A DNA stretch of 58,946 nucleotides. Source: an uncultured Lachnospiraceae bacterium. Its GTDB lineage: Bacteria > Bacillota > Clostridia > Lachnospirales > Lachnospiraceae. The stretch covers positions 1 to 58,946 of the forward strand of contig URUY01000023.1 of NCBI GenBank assembly GCA_900551115.1, in the 5' to 3' direction. Position numbers and translations under genes: made by a program. Below are positions 8,847 to 18,848 of this stretch, in pieces (the first letter of the stretch is position 1; the number at the start of each line of letters is the position of its first letter). The notes beneath the pieces were generated by a model. It had not been told where the DNA came from. It saw nothing but the letters and a program-made list of their open reading frames with translations, and did not search any database.

Positions 8847-9911
8847 CTAATCTTTAAAAACATCTTCGCCCAGTCCTTCTATGTAGGCTGCCAGTTCCTC
8901 TGCCATCTTCTCTGCCTCCGGAATCCTGATATGTCCGTCCGTACCGTCACCGTTTTTACTGTACAGAAAATGGTGTATTTTTTTGTCTGCAAGGCTTTCC
9001 GTCACCTCTTCTATTGCTCTGTCCCATGCCGGTTCGTGCCGCAGAATCGTTGTTGCCAGTATAATATGTGCCTTTTCATATTTCTCCCGCAGGGTTTGTA
9101 TCAGCTTTTTATATTGAAAACGCCAGAATGCCGCATGCTCACCGTCATAATCCTCTGCCATATAATCTATTGGGTGCGCATCATTCTGCCCGATAGCTAC
9201 TATGACAACATGAGGCGTATAAAGTGAAAAATCCCATGGCTTCAATTCTCCGAGCTGGGGATTATATTCAATTTTGTCAAAACAGTTCACCATACCTACA
9301 TAAGAGGGTGCCGCAAAATAGCCTTCCCCGTCAAGCAGGGAAATCCCGCCCTGCGCAATATCATGTATCTGTGCATGCAGCTTACGGGCACAGAGCCATG
9401 CATAGGAATAAAAGCTGTTGGAATACTCTCCGTTATGCTCCGGGTCCTTCCGTCCTGCGTAAGCAACTGCCTCCGATACTTCTCCTGCGGATACCGAATC
9501 CCCATATACCTCTATTCTTCTAAGAGGTGCCGGCGCAGCCTTTTTTACCACTGCAGCCTTTTCTGTAATCAGCCCTTTAAAAACAAAGTAGTGACAGGCA
9601 TCCTGTCTCTTAAATATTGTAATTTCATGTTCAGTACCGTCTAACCATGCAGAAAAATCAACCTCTCTCTCTCCGCTCTCTGACAGTACCAGCTTTCCCA
9701 TATATGTGCCGTCTACCAAAATGCCCAGGGCATTCTCCCAGCACAATCTTTTATTTTCTATTATAAGCCTGCCTGTCTTTCCGCTTATCACGAATCGGAT
9801 TAAGCTGCATGGAAACACAAAAACAGGCGCATTTTTCTCTTCAAAATCAATTCTTCCACTATAGGTAAATACCTCATCGGAAGGCATCAGCAGTTTTTCG
9901 TTTTCTTTCAT
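8847..9911 (-). CDS. CE2-like carbohydrate acetylesterase
   Basis: A 354-aa cytosolic protein. The N-terminal jelly-roll (about residues 10-125) is followed by an SGNH domain (about 130-350) with the Ser motif EVYGDSVSAGE, a Gly block (HDIAQGGISLLDG) and the Asn block VAIGQNDAH; a final GDGTDGHIRIPEAEKMA carries the Asp/His pair. This order (jelly roll, then SGNH) is that of CE2 esterases and the reverse of the CE17-like genes here. In Roseburia a CE2 partner removes 3-, 4- and 6-O-acetyls while CE17 removes 2-O-acetyls. AAGGGG lies before the ATG at 9911. Confidence 0.85.
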   Translation of the reverse strand: MKENEKLLMPSDEVFTYSGRIDFEEKNAPVFVFPCSLIRFVISGKTGRLIIENKRLCWENALGILVDGTYMGKLVLSESGEREVDFSAWLDGTEHEITIFKRQDACHYFVFKGLITEKAAVVKKAAPAPLRRIEVYGDSVSAGEVSEAVAYAGRKDPEHNGEYSNSFYSYAWLCARKLHAQIHDIAQGGISLLDGEGYFAAPSYVGMVNCFDKIEYNPQLGELKPWDFSLYTPHVVIVAIGQNDAHPIDYMAEDYDGEHAAFWRFQYKKLIQTLREKYEKAHIILATTILRHEPAWDRAIEEVTESLADKKIHHFLYSKNGDGTDGHIRIPEAEKMAEELAAYIEGLGEDVFKD

Positions 9912-9944
9912 TGTATCCCCTTATCAGGCTTTTCTTCATATAGC

Positions 9945-9973
9945 TGTGGGAGACAGTTACTCCATCTCCCACA
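9945..9973 (-). other. Stem-loop between GH130_2 and CE2-like genes
   Basis: A perfect 9-bp inverted repeat (9945-9953 with 9965-9973, loop 11) has no T tract on the minus strand. It is more likely an mRNA-stabilising or processing element than a full terminator. Confidence 0.5.
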
Positions 9974-9996
9974 ATTAAAATTACTGTACGGCTTTT

Positions 9997-11019
9997 TTAT
10001 CGTTTGCCGATTTCTGTATCTTCTGTTCTTACAACACTATGCTCCTTGATGTAATCTACGATTTCATCAAACTGAGTAAATGCAAGACCTACATAACTGT
10101 CTGCAGCTCCGTAGTAAATAGCTATTTTTCCTGATTCAGGATCATGGATGGTAGCACAGGGGAATACCACATTGGGTACAAATCCTCTTTCCTCATACCA
10201 TTCTTCCGGTGTCATCAGGAAGGTTTCACAGCGGTATTTTACGATGGAAGGATTCTCCAAATCCAAAATAGCGCCGCCGATGCTGTAAACAAAGCCGTTG
10301 CAGGTACCGCTTACGCCGTGGTAGAACAACAGCCAGCCTTCGCTTGTCTCGATAGGTGCTGCGCCGCCGCCGATTTTAACGGATTCCCACCATTCGCTGC
10401 TGCGTCCCATTACATGTCTGTGCTTGCCCCAATAAACAAGGTCAGGGCTTTCGCTTAAGAAAATATCACCAAAAGGTGTATGTCCGCTGTCAGAAGGACG
10501 TGACAGCATTACATAATTACCGTTAATCTTACGGGGGAATAATACCGCATTCCGGTTAAACGGAATAAACGGATTTTCCAATCTGGTAAAGGTCTTGAAG
10601 TCCGTTGTCTTTGCCATACCGATTGCTGCGCCGTAGAAATCCTGACACCAGATAATGTAATAGGTATCCTCTACCTTTACCAGTCTGGGGTCATACGCAT
10701 AGTACGGCATAAACGGATTGCCGTCCTCATCCACGAAGGGAATCTTATTCTTATCAAAATCCCAGTGGATTGCATCCTTGCTTCTTCCCAAATAGATATA
10801 GGGAACGCCGTTTGTCTGTTCACCACGGAACACACCGATAAATTCACCTTCATAAGGCATTACAGCACTGTTGAAGATTCTGGCAACGCCTTCTACAGGA
10901 TTACGGCCTATTATAGGATTTTCCGTATATCTCCATATAGGAGCCCCTTTAATCCCTTCCGGGCGTTCCTGCCAGGGAACATTCGGTACTGCCGGGGCAA
11001 TCATTTTAATGTCACTCAT
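9997..11019 (-). CDS. GH130_2 beta-1,4-mannooligosaccharide phosphorylase
   Basis: A 340-aa cytosolic GH130 enzyme. YAYDPRLVKVEDTYY holds the expected proton-donor Asp and FPRKINGNYVMLSRPSD the phosphate/sugar-binding region. Length and N-terminus fit subfamily 2, whose members phosphorolyse mannooligosaccharides from the non-reducing end to mannose 1-phosphate. It pairs with GH130_1, which finishes the last mannosyl-glucose unit. GGAGGAACTT precedes the ATG at 11019. Hairpins separate it from both neighbours (11048-11065 upstream, 9945-9973 downstream), suggesting its mRNA level is set differently from that of the binding-protein gene. Confidence 0.92.
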   Translation of the reverse strand: MSDIKMIAPAVPNVPWQERPEGIKGAPIWRYTENPIIGRNPVEGVARIFNSAVMPYEGEFIGVFRGEQTNGVPYIYLGRSKDAIHWDFDKNKIPFVDEDGNPFMPYYAYDPRLVKVEDTYYIIWCQDFYGAAIGMAKTTDFKTFTRLENPFIPFNRNAVLFPRKINGNYVMLSRPSDSGHTPFGDIFLSESPDLVYWGKHRHVMGRSSEWWESVKIGGGAAPIETSEGWLLFYHGVSGTCNGFVYSIGGAILDLENPSIVKYRCETFLMTPEEWYEERGFVPNVVFPCATIHDPESGKIAIYYGAADSYVGLAFTQFDEIVDYIKEHSVVRTEDTEIGKR

Positions 11020-11047
11020 AAGTTCCTCCGCTTTGCCTTTTATGGAA

Positions 11048-11065
11048 GGGGCGGCACGCCGCCCC
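11048..11065 (-). other. GC-rich hairpin 3' of the binding-protein gene
   Basis: A perfect 7-bp GC stem with a 4-nt loop (11048-11054 with 11059-11065) sits 22 nt after the stop of the solute-binding protein and before GH130_2. There is no long T run on the minus strand. Such hairpins commonly protect the upstream binding-protein message or partly terminate, keeping binding protein in excess. Confidence 0.55.
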
Positions 11066-11087
11066 CCATTGGCATTTTATTTAGGAT

Positions 11088-12584
11088 TTAGTTGTAGAAA
11101 ATATTAAGTCCATCCTGTACCTGCTGTTTGTAGGTCTCCTGGAACTGTGCAGGAGTAGTTTCGCCCTTAATCAAGGACATGATATCATAAGAAATACCCA
11201 TGCTGTTCCACAAATCGAATGTAGTATGAGAACCACAATCAGCCATTACAGCAAAGTTTGCATCCTGCAGTTCTTCCTCTCTTGCAGTTACACCGTACCA
11301 CCAGTTCAGAATCATCTTGTTATCACGGATGCTTGTATCGCCGTCATACCAGTTCCACATATCGTACAGTACATTGTAAACAGTCAAAGGATCCTGTACG
11401 CCTGCAGGAATGATATAGAATTCACCGGTTGTGGTGTTCTTTCCTGCGTTGGTAGCTGCATCACCGGAAGGACCTACCGGCCAGCGAACATATGCGGTAT
11501 CAAAGTTAAGGGTAGTTCCTACTTCTCCGCCGTAATCATAGTCAGCACCGTCACTTGCAATCCATGCAGCGATAGGGAAGAATGCAATATTTCCTTCTCT
11601 GTACTGTACTCTCATGCTGTCTGAAGGCGTACCTTCATAGTCATAAGGATAGCATACATTGTATACATTGTACATATCGTACATCATCTGAAGAGCTTCG
11701 CCTGTTTCAGCAGAAGATAAGGTTTCTGTAGTTCCGGATGCAATATTTGCACCGTTGCTCATCATCAGCTGCTCTAAGGTTTCCGTTTCAAAACCGCAGT
11801 AACCATACTGGTCTGTCTGTCCGTCACCGTCAGTATCCTGTGTCAGAACCTGACAGTATTCAATGAACTTATCCCATGTCCATTCGCCGCGCTCATACAA
11901 TACTCTGGGGTCTTCCAGATTGTTGTCTTCCAGCATCTGCATATTGAAGCCCAAAGGATAGGTACCTTCTACCTGCTTCATTGCTTCCTGTCTGATGAGG
12001 ATGCATGCCTTGCCATCGCCCATGTCCAAATAGGACATAACCTTCTGCTCGTTGAACAAATCTGCATCTTCGGGAAGAATGGTCTTTAAGTCAAGTGCAA
12101 GACCGTTTACCTGTGCGGGAATAGCCATCTGTGTCTCAGTCAGATAAATGTCACAGTCAGGACTTCCTGCCAAAATAGAGGTATTGATGGATTCCTGTAC
12201 ACCTGTAAAGGTTAAGTTATCCCAGTGGAAATTAACATTGTATTTTGTTTCAATCTTTTCTACATTGTCAAATTTCATCTGACATACTTCGCGGTTAAAG
12301 GCTTTCTCTTCCAATACCTTCTCACTGTCACCTTCCGCATCCTGATTGGATGTCCAGTCCGGAGCATCCTCAAGTGCCTGCGTACTGTCATAATACTGTA
12401 CCCACCATGTACCGATGCTGATATCGTTGTTGGTGCCGGTTGCAGTCTGGTTATCTCCTGCTGCTCCGCTGTTTCCACTGCCGGTTGCATTGGTTGCATT
12501 GTCGCCATTGCCACCGCATGCTGCAAGTGACATGGTCATAACAACAGCAAGACCAAGAGCTAAAAATTTCTTGATATTCTTCAT
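11088..12584 (-). CDS. ABC importer solute-binding lipoprotein (mannooligosaccharide)
   Basis: A 498-aa lipoprotein: signal MKNIKKFLALGLAVVMTMSL, lipobox LAAC, a Gly/Asn/Thr-rich linker, then a family-1 type extracellular solute-binding domain with a DTDGDGQTDQYG acidic loop. Tethered to the outer face of the membrane, it would deliver mannooligosaccharides to the permeases at 14546-16476. The ATG at 12584 has AGGAGG upstream; an earlier in-frame start would put 15 residues before the signal peptide. No ATPase gene is linked, so a shared MsiK-type ATPase elsewhere is implied. Confidence 0.87.
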   Translation of the reverse strand: MKNIKKFLALGLAVVMTMSLAACGGNGDNATNATGSGNSGAAGDNQTATGTNNDISIGTWWVQYYDSTQALEDAPDWTSNQDAEGDSEKVLEEKAFNREVCQMKFDNVEKIETKYNVNFHWDNLTFTGVQESINTSILAGSPDCDIYLTETQMAIPAQVNGLALDLKTILPEDADLFNEQKVMSYLDMGDGKACILIRQEAMKQVEGTYPLGFNMQMLEDNNLEDPRVLYERGEWTWDKFIEYCQVLTQDTDGDGQTDQYGYCGFETETLEQLMMSNGANIASGTTETLSSAETGEALQMMYDMYNVYNVCYPYDYEGTPSDSMRVQYREGNIAFFPIAAWIASDGADYDYGGEVGTTLNFDTAYVRWPVGPSGDAATNAGKNTTTGEFYIIPAGVQDPLTVYNVLYDMWNWYDGDTSIRDNKMILNWWYGVTAREEELQDANFAVMADCGSHTTFDLWNSMGISYDIMSLIKGETTPAQFQETYKQQVQDGLNIFYN

Positions 12585-12633
12585 TCTTTTCTTTCCTCCT
12601 GATAATGTTCCGAGAACACTATAAATCACTGCA

Positions 12634-14490
12634 TTATTCTTCTACAGGTGCCTGGCCAACAGTTACACTGAATACTTCCCATGCGGTATCGGATTCACAC
12701 TGGATTCTTGTGCCCCAGGTGGAAGCATCGTCTCCGAGAAACTCTGCCATCTGCTCATAGGTTACCTGACATACGCCGTTACTGCATGCTGCCGTGCCGT
12801 TTGTACCGTCACCGATTCTGGTCCAGCCTGCTGCTGCATCAGGCATTACAATCCACATCTTGCCGGATTCGCTTGCAAACTTAACAGTAATAACAGAGCC
12901 GGGTACCAATGCTGCGGTAATTTCCTCTGTCATCTCAAAGCCGTTCTGTCCCCAGCCGTCGCCTGTACATGCAAAGCCTTCAAAATTAACCAGATTGTTT
13001 ACCATCTTCATTTCACTTGCAGTACCAACCTTTACTGCAAATACTTCCCATGCAGTATCGGCTTCACACTGCATTCTTGCACCCCAGGTAGATACATCTT
13101 CTCCAAGAACTGCCGCAATCTGCTCATAGGTCACATAGCACTTGCCGTCATAGCATACTGCCGTGCCGTTTGTGCCATCGCCGATTCTGGTCCAGCCTGC
13201 TGCTGCATCAGGCATTACAATCCACATCTTGCCGGATTCACTTGTGAAGGAAATTTCAATTGCAGAACCGGGTACCAGTGCCGCAATGATTTCTTCCGTC
13301 ATATCAAAGCCGTTCTGTCCCCAGCCATCGCCCTTACATGCAAAATCAGGGAATTCTACTGTATTGCTCATTGCATAAACGGGAGCCTTCTGTCCAACCT
13401 TTACAGAGAATACTTCCCATGCTGCAGAAGCTTCACACTGCATTCTTGCGCCCCAGGTAGATACATCATCACCAAGAACTGCTGCAATCTGCTCATAGGT
13501 AATCTGTGCAATATTCTTGGAATCATTGACATAGGACTTGCCGTTTGTACCATCGCCGATTCTGGTCCAGCCTGCTGCCGCATCAGGCATTACAATCCAC
13601 ATATCGCCTGATTCACTGGAATATTCGATTTCCAGAACGGAACCGGGTACCAGTGCCGCAATGATTTCTTCCGTCATATCAAAGCCGTTCTGTCCCCAGC
13701 CATCGCCTGTACATGCAAAGCCTTCAAAATTTACAGCATTTGAAACAGCTGCCAAATTGGATAAATCCTTGCCTGTATTTTCAAAGCCCTTGGGAGCGGC
13801 AAATGCTACAGAAGAATCTGCCTTTAATACATTTCCGGATGCATCCAGGAAACGGATGTCGTCAATGTACATGGTTGCATTACCGTTGCCTTCTGTTACA
13901 CCGTTATCGGTATCAAGGCTCACGATAAGGATGTTGCCTGCATCCGCTACGAACTCTTCACCTTCTGCAAGAGTTGCAACTGCTGCTTTCGGGTTTGCAC
14001 TCTCAAGGTATACACTCCACTCATCATAGGTTTCTACCAGGTCTGCACCGCTCCATGCATAAATCTTACCTGAAGAAGCGCTGAACTTGCCGTTGTCATA
14101 GGATGTGCCTATAGTCATTTCAACAGAAGCAACCTTTGCCACATCTGCGCCTAAAAGGCTGGTAGCATCAATACCGATAAATGGCACTTTGCCAGTCAGG
14201 TTTTTCACCTGCAGAGCTTTTCCGCCGTTGTAATCTACAACGGAAAGTTCTACTTCTGCTGCATTGGCCGGAACGGAATAAGGAGCTACAAAGCTCATGC
14301 TTCCATCCTCAAAGTCAATGCTGGCTTCCTTTGTTTCGGATGCCGGTTCCTGGCTTTCCGGAGTTGTACTTTCTACTGCATTTGTTCCGGTCTGTTCGTT
14401 AGTTGCCGGATCAGCCGCAGTACCGCACGCTGCCATGGAAAGCGCCATTGTGCCTGCCAAAAGACAAGCTAAAAATTTTTTTGTCTTCAA
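12634..14490 (-). CDS. Surface lipoprotein with three near-identical beta-sandwich repeats
   Basis: A 618-aa lipoprotein (lipobox MAAC). After a Glu/Thr-rich linker comes one CBM-like domain (about residues 60-230, ending in the YIDDIRF strand typical of CBM sandwiches). Three tandem repeats of about 122 residues follow (roughly 250-372, 373-496, 497-618), each containing GDGWGQNGF, MWIVMPDAAAGWTRIGDGTN, ITYEQIAAVLG and WEVFSVKVG. No catalytic residues are apparent. The aromatic-rich repeats and position between importer genes point to glycan capture at the cell surface; this is inference. The likely start is a TTG at 14490, ten bases after AGGAGG; a TTG at 14499 lies too close to it. The repeats are also very similar in DNA, so copy number may vary. 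Confidence 0.8.
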   Translation of the reverse strand: MKTKKFLACLLAGTMALSMAACGTAADPATNEQTGTNAVESTTPESQEPASETKEASIDFEDGSMSFVAPYSVPANAAEVELSVVDYNGGKALQVKNLTGKVPFIGIDATSLLGADVAKVASVEMTIGTSYDNGKFSASSGKIYAWSGADLVETYDEWSVYLESANPKAAVATLAEGEEFVADAGNILIVSLDTDNGVTEGNGNATMYIDDIRFLDASGNVLKADSSVAFAAPKGFENTGKDLSNLAAVSNAVNFEGFACTGDGWGQNGFDMTEEIIAALVPGSVLEIEYSSESGDMWIVMPDAAAGWTRIGDGTNGKSYVNDSKNIAQITYEQIAAVLGDDVSTWGARMQCEASAAWEVFSVKVGQKAPVYAMSNTVEFPDFACKGDGWGQNGFDMTEEIIAALVPGSAIEISFTSESGKMWIVMPDAAAGWTRIGDGTNGTAVCYDGKCYVTYEQIAAVLGEDVSTWGARMQCEADTAWEVFAVKVGTASEMKMVNNLVNFEGFACTGDGWGQNGFEMTEEITAALVPGSVITVKFASESGKMWIVMPDAAAGWTRIGDGTNGTAACSNGVCQVTYEQMAEFLGDDASTWGTRIQCESDTAWEVFSVTVGQAPVEE

Positions 14491-14545
14491 CTTTTTCAAT
14501 CCTCCTTTTTTTAGTTTAAAAGTTGATGAATTCAGCAGAGGGAAA

Positions 14546-15535
14546 TTATCCTACGATACCACTTCTCTCCACACCTTCTATAAAGTATTTCTGCAGCAAT
14601 AAATAGATAATCACGATAGGAAGAATTATCAGTATAACGCCTGCGTCCAGATACAGTTCCTGAATTGTTATATCCAGAATCTTATCGTTATTTGCAATCA
14701 CTGCCTGCAGGGTCGATATTTTCTTACTGATTACCACATCCTCGCTAATCAGAAATAGCTTCGCATAAAAAGTATCATTAAACTGCCACACGATAGAGAA
14801 TACTGCTACCGTAATAACAGCGGGCATTGCGTTTACCAGCATAATCTTGAAATATGTATACCATACGCCGGCGCCGTCCACTAAGGCCGCCTCCTCAATT
14901 TCCTTGGGAAGCCCGCGGAAAAACTGGTTGAAAATGTAAATATACAGTCCCGACCTGACGCCGCAGCCTAACAGGGTCATAATATACATCGGAATGGTGG
15001 TACCCATCAGTCCCGGCGTACCCTTTATTGCCGTAACAAGCCCAAACGGGTCAAAGCCCTTAAAGGTCATATACAAAGGAAGCATTATGGTGTGGGCAGG
15101 AATAATAATCATCACTACCACACAGCCAAAGAGCAGCTTCTTTAAAGGAAAGTCAAATCTGGCAAAGCCGTATCCCACCATGGAACAGATACCCAGCTGC
15201 AGCAGGGTCAGCGACAGCGTATAAAGTAAGTCCCTTGCTATGGTAGGAAAATAGTTCATTCTCTTTAGTACCAGTGCATATTTTTCTAAGGTCGGATACT
15301 GCGGCAGCACGAAAACCATGGGATTGTGTGCGTCCTTGTTAGACGAAAAGGAATTGACTAACATGCCGATTACCGGAGAAAGAATTACATACCCTACACC
15401 TACCAGAATCGCAATCTTTAATATTATCAGTAAAAACTTCTTGATATTGTTTAACAGACTCTTTGTCTGGTCCGGATTCTGACATACTGCTTTTGCCTTT
15501 GCAAGATAATTTTTCAAAGCAAGTTCTTTTTGCAT
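14546..15535 (-). CDS. Sugar ABC importer permease, MalG type (second system)
   Basis: A 329-aa membrane protein with about six predicted spans and the permease EAA signature region (EEAALVDGAGVWYTYFKIML) near residue 220, which contacts the ATPase. An unusually long hydrophilic N-terminus (about 30 residues) precedes the first span. It pairs with the MalF-type gene 17 bp upstream and with the downstream binding lipoprotein. AAAGGAG precedes the ATG. Confidence 0.93.
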   Translation of the reverse strand: MQKELALKNYLAKAKAVCQNPDQTKSLLNNIKKFLLIILKIAILVGVGYVILSPVIGMLVNSFSSNKDAHNPMVFVLPQYPTLEKYALVLKRMNYFPTIARDLLYTLSLTLLQLGICSMVGYGFARFDFPLKKLLFGCVVVMIIIPAHTIMLPLYMTFKGFDPFGLVTAIKGTPGLMGTTIPMYIMTLLGCGVRSGLYIYIFNQFFRGLPKEIEEAALVDGAGVWYTYFKIMLVNAMPAVITVAVFSIVWQFNDTFYAKLFLISEDVVISKKISTLQAVIANNDKILDITIQELYLDAGVILIILPIVIIYLLLQKYFIEGVERSGIVG

Positions 15536-15552
15536 TTATCCTTCTCCTTTCC

Positions 15553-16476
15553 TTAGTTATAGTAGAACGTCCGCTTCTGAATCCATCCACACACCAAAAT
15601 CAGTATTGCACAGGTTATCAGCGTGCTGACCAGACTGAATACGGAGCTTAAGCCATAGTTAAATTGTTTGAATGCCACTTCATATGCCAGGTTTACAACC
15701 TCGCTTTCCGTGAAGCTGTCTACAATGGTATATACCACATTGGTAATGATATGAGGCATTACCATGGGAAAGGTTACCTTCCAAAAGGTTTCATAGCCGG
15801 TAGCGCCTTCAATCTTTGCCACCTCATACATGGAACCCGGAATGGACTGCAATGCGGCGATAAAGATAATAATCTGTACGCCGGAGGCTGCTATAATATC
15901 ATTGATACGGGCAACTGCCGCAACCACGTACTCAATGATTGATGCCGGAAGTCCCAGGCTTATAAACATATCTACCAGATAATTGATATCAAGAGCCATT
16001 GCAGAACCTGCCGTGGCCGCCACCTCTGCTGCCTGAGAGGAAATTCCTCCTGCCATCATCTTGCTGCTCAGCTCCATGGCCTCTGTAATAGCACCGGCAT
16101 TTAAGATAATCGGTAAGAAAAAGATAGCCCTTACGATTGCCCTTCCGGGAAATTTCTTATTTAACAGCATTGCCATGAACAAACTGAAAAAGGTAATTAA
16201 CGGCACATCAATAAGCATATCCATAACGGAGGTTGTCAGTATCTGTTTAAAAGAACCGTGAGCCATAAATGCATACCGGAAATTTTCCCAGCCAACCGGG
16301 GCTAACTGGTAACCGCCGTTTACGGCATCAATCGTCAGTTCGGAAAAGGCAAACTGACCTGTTAAAAATAACGATCTTACATAAAACAGCAAAAATCCTA
16401 CAACCCAGGGCAGAATAAACAGATACCCTGTCAGACTGCGCTTTTGGAGAAGAGTCAGTTTTTTCTTTTTTCTCAT
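15553..16476 (-). CDS. Sugar ABC importer permease, MalF type (second system)
   Basis: A 307-aa membrane protein with six predicted spans, a Lys-rich cytosolic start and the EAA-loop motif YEVAKIEGATGYETFWKVTF. It forms a heterodimer with the MalG-type protein encoded next. The ATG directly follows the stop of the DUF5696-like gene, with the GGAGGGG SD lying inside that gene's last codons, so translation is coupled to it. Confidence 0.93.
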   Translation of the reverse strand: MRKKKKLTLLQKRSLTGYLFILPWVVGFLLFYVRSLFLTGQFAFSELTIDAVNGGYQLAPVGWENFRYAFMAHGSFKQILTTSVMDMLIDVPLITFFSLFMAMLLNKKFPGRAIVRAIFFLPIILNAGAITEAMELSSKMMAGGISSQAAEVAATAGSAMALDINYLVDMFISLGLPASIIEYVVAAVARINDIIAASGVQIIIFIAALQSIPGSMYEVAKIEGATGYETFWKVTFPMVMPHIITNVVYTIVDSFTESEVVNLAYEVAFKQFNYGLSSVFSLVSTLITCAILILVCGWIQKRTFYYN

Positions 16477-18837
16477 TTAAATCCCCTCCAATCTGTACCA
16501 CATAGCCGGGATTTCCAGCCCGTCTGCCTGCATTTCATCTTCACTGTAATTGATATAGATAGTCACGCCGTTGTCATAGACTACTTTCCGTACGCCGTTA
16601 TCCAGTATCTGATGGTCTACTATGGCTGCGCCGGATACATACTTAAGCGCGTCATTTATCTGGTTGTAAACAGTAAGCGCCTCATCCTTCAAATTTGCAT
16701 AGGTAGTTGCGTAATATCTGTTTAAGCCGGTATTCTTCATTTTGCTGGATTCTTCCCAGGTGAATACATAGTGGGGAGAAGCGCCCGCTTCCACTGCCTG
16801 CAGAATCGTGTTTGTCATATTGTCCTGATCTTCAAAATTCAAAAGCTCCGTTGAATAGGAAATATAACCGTGGATAATCATTTCATAGAGCGGAATATTT
16901 TCATCAACAATGAAGAAATCATTACCGGTAATCGGTACGTTAATGATGTCCCTGCTGTAGGCAAATGCATAGCTGTTGCCCGCATTTGTCATAAGCTGTT
17001 TACCGGTTTCCTCCAGCACATTAAACTGTGCCAGCACAACATCAAGAGCCTCTTCTCTGTTTATGATATCCGTACGCTTTTTATCGGACCAAAGGTCATT
17101 TCCCAAATCCCGCAGGGAAATTCCGTTTACATCAAGCTTTTTGATTCTCTTTGCAAAGCTTTCCACATATCGGGGCAGATACTTGGGTGAAAGCAGATTA
17201 TATTTGTTTTCATAATATCCCATACCGGATGAATTACGCAGCGTTGTAGGATTTACCAATCCCAGGCCCGCTACATAGCCCGGTCCGAAGTAACGCGCTC
17301 CCTCTGTATTGTAATTGAAGCCGTCATCCGCAAAGGTTACTCTTTGGAAGGCTGTGTCCACATACATCCTGCCGCCTGCGGCAGAAACCGTTTCCTGCAA
17401 GGCCTCAAGGCCTGACCTTCCGCCCAGCTTTCTGATTACTTTAATATTGTGGGCTGCATCATGGTAATAACCGCCGTTGAACCAGCCCTGCAGATTCATA
17501 ACCTGATTGTTTATGCCGTTTGCTGCCAAATCCTCTGAAATCTGTCCAGCTTCATCAAAGTCCGTCATGGAAAAGGTATGAAGATACTGTACACCAAGAA
17601 AATGGGAGGTTTCCTTTACCCCGGAAATAATATCATAGTAAAAAGGAATATCCCCGCGCTCTTCATTTTTGGCAAGCGTACCTTCCGCAATCAGACGCTC
17701 TCTGTAATAGTTTGCCAATCCGGCATAGCCTTTATTTTCTTCATTTAAAAAGGTATACCGTACCGTCATGTTCACGTCATACATGTCATTTTCCAAAACA
17801 AATATATCCTGATCCGAATCCCCGAACATACGAAGGTTGTCTGCATTACGCAATACAAAGGTCGGATATGCATAGTTATAATCGTTGTACACACCGGATA
17901 CGCCAGCCGTAATCAGGGAAATGGATGCACCGTCCTCTATGGTTACCAGCATGCCTCTGTCCTCACGGCAGATACCGTAAAGAGGCAGCTTTGCTCCCGT
18001 TATATTTTCAAGGGTCGTATAGGTACTTGCCAACGGGTCAATATCGTAAACGTACTGGGAATACGAAGGTGCCGTCAGCTTCCCGTTATTAAAATAAATC
18101 AAAGAGCCTGAACCGTTGGGAACTACCAGATATCCTTCTTCTGTATTATCTGCCGCACCCATATAACGCAAAAGCTGGATACGGTATACGGAGCCGTTTC
18201 CGTATTCCTTAATACCGGATGCCGGAATGGATACGTTAAGACCGTCTCCATAAAGCCTGTATTCCAACGGAATCTCAAAGGAAATACCTTCCGTACCGTC
18301 ATTGTTTGCAAGCTCTCCTACACGGTAAATGTAGCGTATGCCGTTTTCAAGCCCCTCTACACTGAATTGTCCCTTTGCTACTGACTGGCTGTAAGAATCA
18401 TATGTACCGGATTTTACGGCTTCATTATAGTAGTTTACAATAAACTGAGACTTCAGGTAATTGATGTTGCTGGCATTGGCAACGCTGTCTTCTTCCGCAT
18501 CTAACGGGTTTGAATAGGTAATCGTACCGTCCCGTTTGTCATATACCGCTATAGCTGTTGTTGCCGTATCGGTATACAGCTTTAAATATTCATTTTCACA
18601 CACAAGCTCCATACCTGCCACATCAGGCTTTGCCTCTGCAATAGGAGTATAGGAAGTACCTTCCTCATATTCGTAAGCTGACAGACAATCCTTGTACTCA
18701 TCATATGCCACATAATGAATCAGGTAGTAGAGCAGATAAATTGCTCCTATTACCGCTGCCGCACCTAAAAGACAAAGCACAATCCTTTTTGTCAGGCTCA
18801 TGGGGCGTTTTATTTTCTTTTCCTTGGAAGATTTCAT
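16477..18837 (-). CDS. Large membrane-anchored DUF5696-like protein
   Basis: A 786-aa protein with a Lys-rich start, one N-terminal membrane span (about residues 18-45) and a large outside domain. Residues about 50-330 look beta-rich; about 390-720 resemble a TIM barrel (HFLGVQYLHTFSMTDFDEAG, VNGISLRDLGNDLW, HYVFTWEESS). I associate this layout with the DUF5696 family, often encoded with YIP1 and NHL-repeat proteins and sugar ABC permeases in Firmicutes, but could not check this. A glycoside-hydrolase-like role on surface glycans is plausible but unproven: Asp/Glu residues sit near predicted strand ends, without a signature I can assign. AGGAGG precedes the ATG, and the gene is tightly packed with its neighbours. 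Confidence 0.75.
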   Translation of the reverse strand: MKSSKEKKIKRPMSLTKRIVLCLLGAAAVIGAIYLLYYLIHYVAYDEYKDCLSAYEYEEGTSYTPIAEAKPDVAGMELVCENEYLKLYTDTATTAIAVYDKRDGTITYSNPLDAEEDSVANASNINYLKSQFIVNYYNEAVKSGTYDSYSQSVAKGQFSVEGLENGIRYIYRVGELANNDGTEGISFEIPLEYRLYGDGLNVSIPASGIKEYGNGSVYRIQLLRYMGAADNTEEGYLVVPNGSGSLIYFNNGKLTAPSYSQYVYDIDPLASTYTTLENITGAKLPLYGICREDRGMLVTIEDGASISLITAGVSGVYNDYNYAYPTFVLRNADNLRMFGDSDQDIFVLENDMYDVNMTVRYTFLNEENKGYAGLANYYRERLIAEGTLAKNEERGDIPFYYDIISGVKETSHFLGVQYLHTFSMTDFDEAGQISEDLAANGINNQVMNLQGWFNGGYYHDAAHNIKVIRKLGGRSGLEALQETVSAAGGRMYVDTAFQRVTFADDGFNYNTEGARYFGPGYVAGLGLVNPTTLRNSSGMGYYENKYNLLSPKYLPRYVESFAKRIKKLDVNGISLRDLGNDLWSDKKRTDIINREEALDVVLAQFNVLEETGKQLMTNAGNSYAFAYSRDIINVPITGNDFFIVDENIPLYEMIIHGYISYSTELLNFEDQDNMTNTILQAVEAGASPHYVFTWEESSKMKNTGLNRYYATTYANLKDEALTVYNQINDALKYVSGAAIVDHQILDNGVRKVVYDNGVTIYINYSEDEMQADGLEIPAMWYRLEGI

Positions 18838-18848
18838 GCTCCCGCCTC

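Noticed and set aside
13538..14029. 163-aa plus-strand ORF, with similar ORFs at 12794 and 13163
   Set aside because: These are antisense readings of the three lipoprotein repeats, which is why they resemble each other.
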